Program-made: the position numbers and the translations under genes
Shown: positions 1 through 9,062 of the stretch, in pieces
How positions within the stretch are numbered: the stretch's first letter is position 1
How the letters are laid out: each line of letters starts with the position of its first letter
Notes under the pieces: model-generated
The model's input: the letters and a program-made list of their open reading frames with translations, nothing else
The model's database searches: none
Told to the model about the DNA's origin: nothing
NCBI GenBank assembly: GCA_029298735.1
Contig: JANSLP010000246.1
Span: 1-50,941 of the forward strand
Direction of reading: 5' to 3'
Origin: Ophiostoma sp. CBS 140.51
Taxonomy: Eukaryota; Ascomycota; Sordariomycetes; Ophiostomatales; Ophiostomataceae
DNA: 50,941 bases

Positions 1-418
1 TCTCCGATGTGTTGCGTGAGAGCAAGCACGAGGCTGTAGAGAGTTGGCAAAGTAATGATGGTGAAGAGGAGGACGAGAAGAGGGAGAAAGAGAAAAAAAA
101 AATCGAGGGAAAAAAGGTTAAGAATATACAGATTCAAATAAATAAATAAAAGCAAATGCAAGACGATATTATTTTCATAAACCACGACAAAGTATGAAAA
201 TGTTTAATGTAAAGCCTTTTTGATTGTTTATCCAAGAAAATGGTATCATAGATGCTGTACTGGTACATGGTACTAAACTAAAACTGAAATCACCGAAAAC
301 CCACGAAATTACTGCCTTTTCAGGCGGTCTCCCAACCACTACCCTCCTGTATTGTTGAACACACTGCAACTGCTCCTTTTTGAAGTGGACTCTTCAAGTC
401 CACACTCCCGAGTCTATT
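1..418. other. 3' flank of the permease gene, no gene seen
   Basis: No coding signal is visible here. The stretch holds a purine-rich tract (about 55-115) followed by an AT-rich tract (about 120-170). It probably contains the 3' untranslated region of the minus-strand permease gene. No clear AATAAA-type signal is seen in the sense of that gene. Confidence 0.5.
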
Positions 419-2044
419 TTACGATTCCTTCCGGTCCATGGCCTCGCCGTTCTGCACGACCGCGTCATTTTCCGCATAAATGACGCGTGCCGCCGACTCG
501 CGCGTCTCCAGGTAGTCGCGACGGCCGCGGATGAACCAAAAGGCCGTAGCGATAACCATCATGACGCCAAACACGGCGACGGCGTAGTTCATGTCGCTGG
601 CGCCCGGGTTGGGGGAACCGGGGAACAGGAAAAAGACGGTGGTAATGGCGCAGTAAATGACAGACACCCAGTTGCAGATGGGGCCCATACGGCCCAAGTG
701 GAACTGCCCATTGGGTGGGAGTTTGCCGCGGCCGGCCCACATGAGGGCGATGATGGGCATGGCATACGAAATGGTGAGGGCGATTGTGCTGACGCTCAAA
801 ATGGCGGACAGGACGGTATCCGAGAAAGTGTACAAAACACCGACGATGCCGATGAGGGCGCCTTGCAAGAACAGAGAGTTGGCCGGCACTTTCCAGGTCG
901 GGTTGACGGTGGCGAGCTGGTTGCTGAACGGCAGGCCGCCGTCACGGGCGAAACCCCATGTCATGCGGGAGCCCGTAGTCAGAATGGAGACGCCCTGGCC
1001 GAGACCGTTGAAGATGAAGAGCGACAGGAGGACGGCACTGCCCTGCAGACCGATGGTGCTGGTGCACAGGTCCATAAAGGGCAGGCCCGTAGGACCGTCG
1101 AGGACGTCGTCGAGGTTCTGGATGCAGAATAAACAAACAACCATGAAGATGAAACCTGAGAGGGCACCCATACCGACGGCCAGAATAACAATACGCGGCA
1201 TGTTGCGGCGCGGCGCGGGAATCTCTTCGACCATGTGGATGGCCGAGTCGAAAGCCGTCAGACCATAGGCTGCCTGCACCAAACCAATGAACCAGGTCAC
1301 GCCGTTGCTCCAGCCCGTCTGGTTGATCCATGTGCCAAAGACAAACTTGCCCGACTGGAAGGCCAGGTTATGGCGGACGCCGACGGTGATGAGGAGGGCC
1401 AGGATAAAGACAAAGAAGAGGCCGACAAAGCAGACGCCAACAAAGTTGTTGAACCAGGGTAGGACCTTTTCACGGCGGCAGAAGATGAGGTTGAGGAAGG
1501 TCAAGAAGACAGTCACCGCCAGGTACACGAGAAACTGCACCCAGCCGGTGCTGGCGCCCTCCCAGTCGTTGTCGAAAATGACCTTCATGCCCAGCAGGAA
1601 ATCGGTCATGAAGGCAATCTGCGACGCACCTAGTGTCCACCAGCCAAACGTGTTGATCCACGCGCAGTAGTAGGATGCGACTTTCCCGAGACCGGTGGCC
1701 TCGCCGTTGGGGCCTTCCAACAGCTTGTAGACCCAGTAGGCCTGGCCGAGCGCGGTGGGCATGCTGCTGACCAGCTCGCCGAGCGAGACGGCAATACAAA
1801 GATTGCAAATTGTGACGAGCACCAGACCCCAGAGGATGCTGATGGGACCGCCGTTTTCGAGGCCGCTCGACAAGTCTTGGGCGAACGTCGACCAGGTACC
1901 GAGCACACAGAATGCGAGCGAGAGCATACTAAAGACGCCAAACTTGCGCGACATGGCCTGCCGGTGGCCCATCGCGGCAAGGTCCTGCTCATCTTGGAAC
2001 TCTTGTTCCTCGGCCTTGGTACGGCCATGCGGAAGGTCGCCCAT
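419..2044 (-). CDS. APC-superfamily amine/choline/GABA-type permease
   Basis: This intronless gene encodes 541 aa. It is predicted to be a plasma-membrane (possibly vacuolar) proton symporter of the amino acid/choline transporter group of the APC superfamily, which includes yeast Uga4 and Hnm1. The hydrophilic N-terminus (about 1-35) is followed by about 12 hydrophobic segments starting at FGVFSMLSLAF (35-45). Family landmarks are GQAYWVYKLL (100-109), FDSAIHMVEEIPAPRRNMPR (265-284) and GSRMTWGFARDGGLPF (368-383); the C-terminal tail is polar. The start at 2044 is the first ATG in the frame: the frame stays open upstream to about 2158, but only from a TTG through a CT-rich leader, so I treat that part as untranslated. 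It is divergent from a copper amine oxidase, which suggests an amine substrate. Substrate choice among GABA, choline, polyamines and amino acids cannot be read from sequence. Confidence 0.9.
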   Translation of the reverse strand: MGDLPHGRTKAEEQEFQDEQDLAAMGHRQAMSRKFGVFSMLSLAFCVLGTWSTFAQDLSSGLENGGPISILWGLVLVTICNLCIAVSLGELVSSMPTALGQAYWVYKLLEGPNGEATGLGKVASYYCAWINTFGWWTLGASQIAFMTDFLLGMKVIFDNDWEGASTGWVQFLVYLAVTVFLTFLNLIFCRREKVLPWFNNFVGVCFVGLFFVFILALLITVGVRHNLAFQSGKFVFGTWINQTGWSNGVTWFIGLVQAAYGLTAFDSAIHMVEEIPAPRRNMPRIVILAVGMGALSGFIFMVVCLFCIQNLDDVLDGPTGLPFMDLCTSTIGLQGSAVLLSLFIFNGLGQGVSILTTGSRMTWGFARDGGLPFSNQLATVNPTWKVPANSLFLQGALIGIVGVLYTFSDTVLSAILSVSTIALTISYAMPIIALMWAGRGKLPPNGQFHLGRMGPICNWVSVIYCAITTVFFLFPGSPNPGASDMNYAVAVFGVMMVIATAFWFIRGRRDYLETRESAARVIYAENDAVVQNGEAMDRKES

Positions 2045-5000
2045 GGTGGTGGTAGGGGTGTGTGAGATGAGGTAGGTGGGAGAAGGAAAGAAGATGATAT
2101 TGTGATGATGAAAGAAGGAAAAAGACAATGTCAGAAGGAAAGACGTGAGCACCAGCAACCGGACTCAGGATTCGGGCAAGATGAGGTACCAATCCGAGCT
2201 TTGGACCATTTTCTGGAGGACGTTGTAGGGAGAAGACAGGAAGATGGGTGAGGTGGAAGATGTCAATTGGCGAGCAAGACCAATTGACTGTTGAGTGTCG
2301 ATGCTTTGAAAGACAAAAGGCGAAGGGTGGAAAGGCGATAAAGACAAGCTCCTTGGACCGCGTCGCAAAATGGTGATGCCGTCTGGTATATGTAGTTTGA
2401 AGGGAACAATAGACAACACACAATAGGCGACCAACCGGGCGGACCTTTTGTCAATAGTGTGTGAGCGGTATCAAAGTCAAAGGCTGTGTGTGTCTGGGGT
2501 CCCTTTGCTTTGGCGAAGCCGGCGACGGAGGTTGACGAGTGAGGAGGAGAGTAAGTGTCAGAGTGCCGTGTGCGTGGGCGTGTGCCTGGTTTCTTGGTCT
2601 TGGAGTCGTCACAAGGCGAAGAAGGGAAGGGACTCGGAAAGGAAAGAGGAGAGAGTGATCGGCCCTGCCTTCCTGGGTTCGATGGGGGTCGCTCGTCAAC
2701 TTCCCTCGTTTCTTTTTTTTTGGCCCTTTCCCTTTTCTGTTCTATCCGTCCGTTCTTGGTGTCGTTGGTGTCGTTCCTTCCCTGTTCTTCCACCTTTGCC
2801 CTCGACGTCGTCTCACTCTTTCCCCGCAAAAAGGAATCAGTGCAACGGAAGCGAAAGGCGATATTGTGCGACAAGGAAAGAGCAAGTCACCTTGTCTCCA
2901 GGATTTGCGTTTTCGCTTGTGTAATTGTCATCTGTAATGGAGGGTAGTAATAGGGTAGCACTCCGTAGAGTGGGGACGACTGCCGCAGCTTGTCGCCGAA
3001 GGGGAAGGATAATTCAATGTCTGATTCCAAGAAGTGTCAATGTCTGTGTGTCACGGTTGGGACTAATTTTCTGTTTTTGCTTTTTTTTGTCCTTTTTGCG
3101 CCTTGTGGTGCTTCCTTTGTGCCTTCCTTCTGGGCTCCTTTTCCTCACTCTCCAAAATGCTCTCCTGCAGAGCACCTTCCTCCCTTGGAGACTTGGCTTC
3201 TGGGGCCTGGACCACAGGGGCAACTGCGTCCGTCTCTTGTTTCTCGTTTTGGCAGTCGGTGGCAGTCGGCGTTTCTTTGACTGGTTTCTGTTCTTTTACT
3301 GTGTGATACTCGTATTTCTCAGTGGCATTTTTCTTTATCTTTATCGTCCCTAACATTTTTTGTTCTTAATTTTTTTGTGTGATTTGCCTCTATCTTATCT
3401 CGTTGATTTATTCGTTTTTTCTTTGACATTGTTACGGGCTACAGTAAAAGCTGGGGCTATTGGAGTCTCTCTTTTTCCTGCATTCTCATTCGCCCCAGTG
3501 TGATTCTACAAGTCAAAAGTAGATCCAAGAGACAGCCCTAGCTACTGTAACAGCGGCTGGCAGATTGGCCTTTCTCTCCTTTGTCGTTTCAACCTCGCGT
3601 GCCAAAGACGTGCCTTCCTTAGACAGTAGATGGGGTGTTCGAGAGGTGTCAGGGGGGCGCATGGCCATGACTCCGTCAACACGTTGCAGACAATGGTCAA
3701 GAAACCCTCCTTTTGGGGCTAACGACTCGGCCAGAGGGAAGGAGCAATGGGCAGCTCGAGTAAAAGAGAAATAGAGAAAGAACGCACGAGAAGAAAACGA
3801 ACACGACAAACAAAATTAAGGAGCGGAGATTGAAGAATAGGAAGGACAGAAGGACCAAAAGCGGCTGTTCCTTCTTCTTGCAGTAATGCTCTGTATTCGT
3901 GCCTTCCGTTATTACGGATAACCCTGATGACCTACCTGGGTTTGCCCTTTCCCCAACATCTGACATGCCGTCCTCGCCGTTGTCGCTCTCTCTCTGGTCC
4001 CAGTTCCTGGATTCGAACAAAAGGTCCCGTCTTAAGATAACACCCAAATCATGACAGCACACACAAGACAACACGACATTATGACAGCACCACAGGAAAC
4101 ACAAAGCGCAAGCGCGACACAAGCAATCTGACCCATGAGGAGAACACCAACACAAAGAAGCTAATCCAACCCAATCGGTGGCAAGTGGATATCCAACCGA
4201 ACCAACACCCCGAACAGGCATGCTTCCCCCTTGAGCCTTTCGCCCCGCCGCCGTAAACCCAAAGCGAGCAAAAAGTCCTTTGCCACGCGGGCTCGGCGAA
4301 TGAGAGGCCCGGATGACCAGCGCGGAATCCGTTCCCCAATGCTGCGCAAAGAATGCCCCCAATCTGCAATACCCCAAGCCAAGCGAAGCGGGCAAGGGCG
4401 GGCATGCAACGAGGAAAGCAAGCGTTTGATCAAGCGTGCAAGTGTGCAGACACCAAGCAGGCATTCCATTAGCAAATCGAGGCAAGGATGTCGGCTGGCA
4501 GTGCAGTAGAACCAGAGGACGTCCAAACGAGGGCCGGGGACCTATGGACGCCGTTCGCCGTCTCAGACCAAAAGACCAAAGAGATAGGGAGCGGAGATAT
4601 GGCCTCCTGATTGTTGTCCTCCTTTCCTCTTTGAGTAAGTCCATCCGCTCTACCTGCGAGATAGGACGAGGCGAGAGAGGGGACAAGACTCGAGAAGCCA
4701 AAGAGAGTGTCCTAAGCAGACAAGAGAGGGGTTCCGTGAGGTCAGACCGGCCGATACTGATACGGGGATGGGTTGATGATTGGGGAAAGATGTCAGAACT
4801 GGCCACACAGAGGACAGAACAGAAGCGTTTTGGTGCACACTTACACATACGCAGAGAAAGCGAGGCACGCCCAGCTGGGCGGCTTCCTGCGGCCAGACTA
4901 CACACCAGTCAAAGAAGGTCTGGCCGTGAGCGGCGTGGGACGACTCCACGAGTTGTTTGTCCTCTTGTCTCTGTCCGTTTGGGGGTTCATAAGCTCCTTG

Positions 5001-5254
5001 CTCTTCCTCCTCTCTTTCTGTCCTCCCTTTCCTGTTTCCCTGTTTCCCTGATTCCTTCAGTTTCTCGTCACCAACTTTACACTTTATCGTCAGTATCTTG
5101 ACTGCACACCTTTGCACACCTTTTTGCTTCCTCTTATCAAAGCTTCGCTTGTCACGCTCGACAACCACCCCCAACCCCCATCCCTAACAAAACAGCCTTT
5201 CTACGGGCACACCAATACTCGCTTGTATGGACGACTACCACAACAGCAGCAACC
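2045..5254. other. 3.2 kb divergent intergenic region (permease / amine oxidase)
   Basis: This region separates two divergently transcribed genes and must hold both promoters. The first 300 bases are pyrimidine-rich in the permease sense, typical of fungal leaders. Pyrimidine-rich plus-strand tracts lie at about 2700-2830 and 3060-3360. Open frames on both strands (for example minus 3697-4905) lack recognisable domains and the G/C-ending codons of the neighbouring genes. HGATAR sites for an AreA/NIT2-type GATA factor occur, including two at 5084-5089 and 5134-5139 close to the amine oxidase start, but the overall density is about what chance gives. Confidence 0.6.
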
Positions 5255-5379
5255 ATGAACATCGACACAACTTCAATTGCGGGCTACACAATCTTTCGGG
5301 CCGAGGACACTGGTTCCTCAGCAGTAGAGCCTTCGCTGCAAACGCCCCTGGTGCATCCGCTGGACCAGCTGTCGATTAA
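5227..5379 (+). promoter_or_regulatory. Overlapping upstream ORF in the amine oxidase leader
   Basis: An ATG lies 28 bases before the amine oxidase ATG, in another frame (+1). It opens a 50-codon frame that overlaps the main coding sequence and stops at TAA 5377-5379. Its context is weak (T at -3, G at +4), while the main ATG has A at -3. If the transcript starts upstream of 5227, ribosomes would have to leak past this ATG, which would reduce amine oxidase translation or make it conditional. If transcription starts between 5230 and 5254 the uORF is absent. No transcript data are visible here. Confidence 0.45.
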
Positions 5380-7402
5380 TGAGATTGCCCTCGCCGCCAA
5401 GATCATCCGCCAGCATGCGCAACCCAAAGCGCTCAAGTTCAACTGCATCACCCTGCGTGAGCCTCCCAAGGCCGAGTATGCCGCCTTCCGCGAGCGCCGT
5501 GGTCCCCGCCCAGACCGCAAGGCTTTTGCCATTGTGCTTGTCAAGGACACCATCATCTGCGCCGAGGTTGTCGTCAACCTCGCGTCGGGCGCCGTCGAGC
5601 TCTGGAAGGAGGTCGCCGAGGTCAACCCGACGCTGACCCTCGAGGATCTGGACATTACCGAGCGGGTCTGCCGCGCCGATCCCCGGGTCATTGAGGCCTG
5701 CCGCGAGCTCGGCATCACCGACATGTCCAAGGTCTACATTGACGCCTGGGCTGTCGGCTTCGACGAGCGCTGGGGTCACGATCGCCGTCTGCAGCAGGGC
5801 ATCGTGTACTACCGCAACTCGGCCAACGACAACCAGTATGCCCACCCTCTCGACTTCACCATTGTTGTGGATACCGAGCGCGAGGAGGTGCTGAGCGTCG
5901 ACATCCGCCGTGTCAACGGCGAGCGTACTGCTGTGCCCCTCGAGGAGCACAACTTCTTGCCCGAGTTTATCGGCGAGCAGTACATCGACAACCTCCTGAA
6001 GCCCATTGACATTACGCAGCCGCAGGGCGTGTCGTTCCGCATGCGCGGCAACGAGCTGTCCTGGGGCCAGTACAAGATGCACATTGGCTTCAACTACCGC
6101 GAGGGTATCGTCCTCTCGGACGTCCGTGTCGACGACCCGACTGCCGGCCGCCAGCGCACGCTCTTCAACCGCATCTCGGTTGTCGAGATGGTCGTGCCCT
6201 ATGGCGAGCCCTCAGCTCCTCACCACAAGAAGCACGCCTTTGATGTGGGCGAGTATGGCACGGGACTGATGACGAACTCGCTGCAGCTCGGCTGCGACTG
6301 CAAGGGCGCCATCCACTACCTGGACGCCATTGTGTCGACGGCCCGTGGTGACGCCGCCGTCATCAAGAACGCTGTCTGCATCCACGAGGAGGACAATGGC
6401 TTGCTGTACAAGCACACCGACTACCGTGACGGTACTGTGATTACGGCGCGTGACCGCCGCCTGATCATCTCGCAGGTGATTACGGCCGCCAACTACGACT
6501 ACTGCTTCTACCACATCTTCACGCTGGACGGCACGTACAAGCTGGAGATTAAGCTGACGGGTCAGCTCAACACGACGTGCATGCACCCGTCGGAGACGGC
6601 TGCGCCGTACGGTACCGAGGTCGCGCCGCGCATCAACGCGCACAACCACCAGCACATCTTCTCGCTGCGCATTGACCCGGAGGTCGACGGCCCCAACAAC
6701 TCAGTTGTCATGACGGACGCCGTGGCCGCCGACGACCCGGTGGGCTCGCCCGGCAACCCCTATGGCAACGCTTTCCTCGCAAAGAAGACGCTGCTGCGCA
6801 CGGCCAAGGAGGGCGCCACCAGCTACAAGCACGAGACCAGCCGGTCGTGGAACATTATCAACCCCAACTCGCTCAACGAGACGGCGCACACGCCCGTGGG
6901 TTACAAGATTATCAACAACAACTGCCCGGCCGTCCTGGCCAAGCCGGGCAGCATGGTCTGGAAGCGTGCGGCGTTTGCGCGCGAGTCGCTGTTTGTCGTG
7001 CCCTACAAGGACTACGAGCTGTTCCCCGCTGGAGACTATGTGCCGCAGTCCGACGGCGAGGTCGGCCACCCGCACAATGCGACTGTGCTGGACTGGGTCG
7101 AGCGCGACGAGAACATTGACAACACGGACATTGTGTGCTATGTGCAGTTTGGCCTGACGCACTTCCCGCGCTGCGAAGATTTCCCCGTGATGCCGTCCGA
7201 GCCGGTGTCGGTGATGCTGCGCGCCACCAACTTCTACCAGAAGAACCCGGCGCTCTGGGTGCCGCCGTCGATTGTGGCTGTCGATGCGTCGTCGACCTAT
7301 GCTTTCAGCAAGGGCAACCACAGTGCTGCACAGCCCGTGACTGGTGATGCCACTGCTGCCGCCGGTGGCTCGTGCTGCTCTAGCCAGAAGCCGCGACTGT
7401 AA
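5255..7402 (+). CDS. Copper amine oxidase (TPQ-dependent primary-amine oxidase)
   Basis: This intronless gene encodes 715 aa, a usual size for the family. It oxidises primary amines to aldehydes, releasing ammonia and hydrogen peroxide, so that amines serve as nitrogen source. The N-terminal 240 residues match the two small N2/N3 domains and the rest is the catalytic beta-sandwich. Visible active-site residues are the catalytic base Asp330 (FDVGEYGTG), the topaquinone precursor Tyr414 (AANYDYCF), and copper ligands His465, His467 (NHQHIFSLRIDP) and His636 (FGLTHFPRCEDFPVMP). The protein has no signal peptide and ends in Pro-Arg-Leu, a non-canonical version of the peroxisomal PTS1 tripeptide, consistent with the peroxisomal fungal enzymes. 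The last 25 residues are an Ala/Gly/Ser/Cys-rich linker. The start at 5255 has good context (A at -3). The divergent permease suggests joint use in amine catabolism. Confidence 0.96.
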   Translation: MNIDTTSIAGYTIFRAEDTGSSAVEPSLQTPLVHPLDQLSINEIALAAKIIRQHAQPKALKFNCITLREPPKAEYAAFRERRGPRPDRKAFAIVLVKDTIICAEVVVNLASGAVELWKEVAEVNPTLTLEDLDITERVCRADPRVIEACRELGITDMSKVYIDAWAVGFDERWGHDRRLQQGIVYYRNSANDNQYAHPLDFTIVVDTEREEVLSVDIRRVNGERTAVPLEEHNFLPEFIGEQYIDNLLKPIDITQPQGVSFRMRGNELSWGQYKMHIGFNYREGIVLSDVRVDDPTAGRQRTLFNRISVVEMVVPYGEPSAPHHKKHAFDVGEYGTGLMTNSLQLGCDCKGAIHYLDAIVSTARGDAAVIKNAVCIHEEDNGLLYKHTDYRDGTVITARDRRLIISQVITAANYDYCFYHIFTLDGTYKLEIKLTGQLNTTCMHPSETAAPYGTEVAPRINAHNHQHIFSLRIDPEVDGPNNSVVMTDAVAADDPVGSPGNPYGNAFLAKKTLLRTAKEGATSYKHETSRSWNIINPNSLNETAHTPVGYKIINNNCPAVLAKPGSMVWKRAAFARESLFVVPYKDYELFPAGDYVPQSDGEVGHPHNATVLDWVERDENIDNTDIVCYVQFGLTHFPRCEDFPVMPSEPVSVMLRATNFYQKNPALWVPPSIVAVDASSTYAFSKGNHSAAQPVTGDATAAAGGSCCSSQKPRL

Positions 7403-9062
7403 AATGTTGCGACTACACTGTGCTGATAGCGGAGATGGCGTAGCAGACAGATGGAATTGACCGTGAAACGTCTTCTGTCGCCTGTGTTGCCTCTCCAGGT
7501 ACCGCTTGTACCCGGCTCATGCTCACCCACCACTTTTCCTTCGTTCTTCCCAAAGTTTGATCCAAGGAAGCCTCGTTCGTTGTGCCCGTTTGTAGTCAAG
7601 GCTATATTTTATGCTCTTTTGCACTTTATGCTGCACTTTATGTCAAAAACAAATTTGAATAGCAAATCAATAAAATCAGAATACCATGAAAATAAAATGA
7701 GCTCTCAAATAGTGAATGTGACGAAGGTTGCCTGTTGTTCGGCCGAGCTCACCAGGCGGAACGCCCACAAGCAGTGACAGACCACGGGCCATAGCCAACT
7801 TGCACTTACACTTGCACTTACAGCACTGACAGCGGCCAATAGATTTTCCTCTGTAGAAAATCGAATAAATCGACATGCCGTCAATCGTCCCGTCTTATGG
7901 AATCTTTATTCCATTCCTGCAAGTCATAAGACACAGAAGTTATTACTATGACGGCGGACGGGTCGGACAGAAGATGTTGACGGCACAGACCAATCGTAGA
8001 TCGGCCGTCCCTTTCCCCTCTATGTTGTCTGACGATTCGTACCTCCCGCCATTTTCTGTGTGTTGTACTCCCATCAGACGTCCAAGCCGCAGCTAACGCC
8101 TCGTCCGTACGGACGCCAATTGGCAAGTTGTAGGTGTGCGACGACATCTAGGCTGCCCTTATTACAATCGGGAAGCCCGCAACTGCAACTGCAAACACTT
8201 TGCAACCTTTCCCAACAGGGCGGGTGCTAATACGCAACGGATGCAGTGGATCCCAGCACAAAGTTCACGCTGGCTCTCTTCTGGAAGTCCCGCCTTTTCA
8301 AGGCTTCCAGGCCGTTCCAGCCTTAAGCAAGAGTGTGTGTACTGGACGGCTGCTCGGGCCTCCGATAAAAAGCCGGCCTCTTTTCCACCATTTCTTTTCT
8401 CTCACAGCGTTACCAATCGGAGCTAAACTAGAACAAGGCTGGCCTTTGTAGGCGTTCTCCCAATGCATCCCAACAGCTACCGAAACTCGCGTCTCGCGCG
8501 ATCTCTCTTCTTCAGCTCGTATCTCCCTGCAACGTTTTTGAGCAGCTTAAATCATGACTAAGGCGTGACGCAACGGAGGGACTTGGACCTACTGGAAGGA
8601 AATCGAAAAAGGAAAAAGAAATGAATGGGAAAAAAACGAGCATCGTCGTCAATTGCACCTTCCTCCTTAACGTCGTATTACGTCGCATTGCTTCTTCCCC
8701 ATCTCTCCCGGCAATCAATCGATCCCCTGAAGCACGACAACCTCTTTGCCGGCAATTGACCTTTTTCGGCGGTTCGGCTGGGTGCTTGGCGGAAACGCAC
8801 CAACGACCATTACAGTACACCAAGCGATTCCGACGATCCATTTTCTCTTGTCCGTCTTTTGTCATCCACTGCAACTTGCGACTTGCAACTTACGTACTCC
8901 GATCTCCACGGGTTCGTCTCGACTGCGACTCGACTGCTCTTGCGACGCGACACGAACCCTGTTGGCCCAATTGGCACGCACGACGACGGCGACAAGGTGC
9001 AGATCCGACGACAATTGACAGCTACGCAGACCCGACGACGACCTTGTTGCTACGCCAGCAGC
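7403..9062. other. Intergenic region, amine oxidase 3' end and Zn2Cys6 gene promoter
   Basis: No gene is seen. The first 300 bases probably hold the amine oxidase 3' untranslated region. The final 200 bases before 9063 are rich in CGACGAC-type repeats and are in frame with the regulator, but that frame has no ATG before 9063; it opens with TTG at 8859. They are best read as 5' leader. Confidence 0.5.
7669..7696 (+). terminator. Putative polyadenylation signals of the amine oxidase gene
   Basis: Two AATAAA hexamers lie at 7669-7674 and 7691-7696, about 270-290 bases after the amine oxidase stop codon, in an AT-rich stretch. The spacing fits a fungal 3' untranslated region. This assignment rests on motif and position only. 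Confidence 0.4.

Noticed and set aside
2045..2158. N-terminal extension of the permease by 38 codons
   Set aside because: The frame stays open upstream only from a TTG codon through a CT-rich leader; the first ATG is at 2044.
4005..4030. tRNA-like B-box (GTTCGAATCC on the minus strand)
   Set aside because: The flanking bases do not form a T-stem, and no acceptor or anticodon arm can be drawn. Similar TTCGA matches at 40261 and 43474 fail the same test.
3697..4905. A 402-codon open frame on the minus strand between permease and amine oxidase
   Set aside because: It shows no known motif and no G/C third-base preference, and its product is an irregular mix of Cys/Arg/Leu-rich sequence ending in a hydrophobic CT-derived stretch.
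5084..5139. AreA/NIT2-type HGATAR sites as evidence for nitrogen control
   Set aside because: Two lie close to the amine oxidase start, but the number over the 3.2 kb region is about what random sequence would give.
8859..9062. N-terminal extension of the Zn2Cys6 factor
   Set aside because: The frame is open, but the first ATG is at 9063, just before the zinc cluster at the usual distance from the N-terminus.
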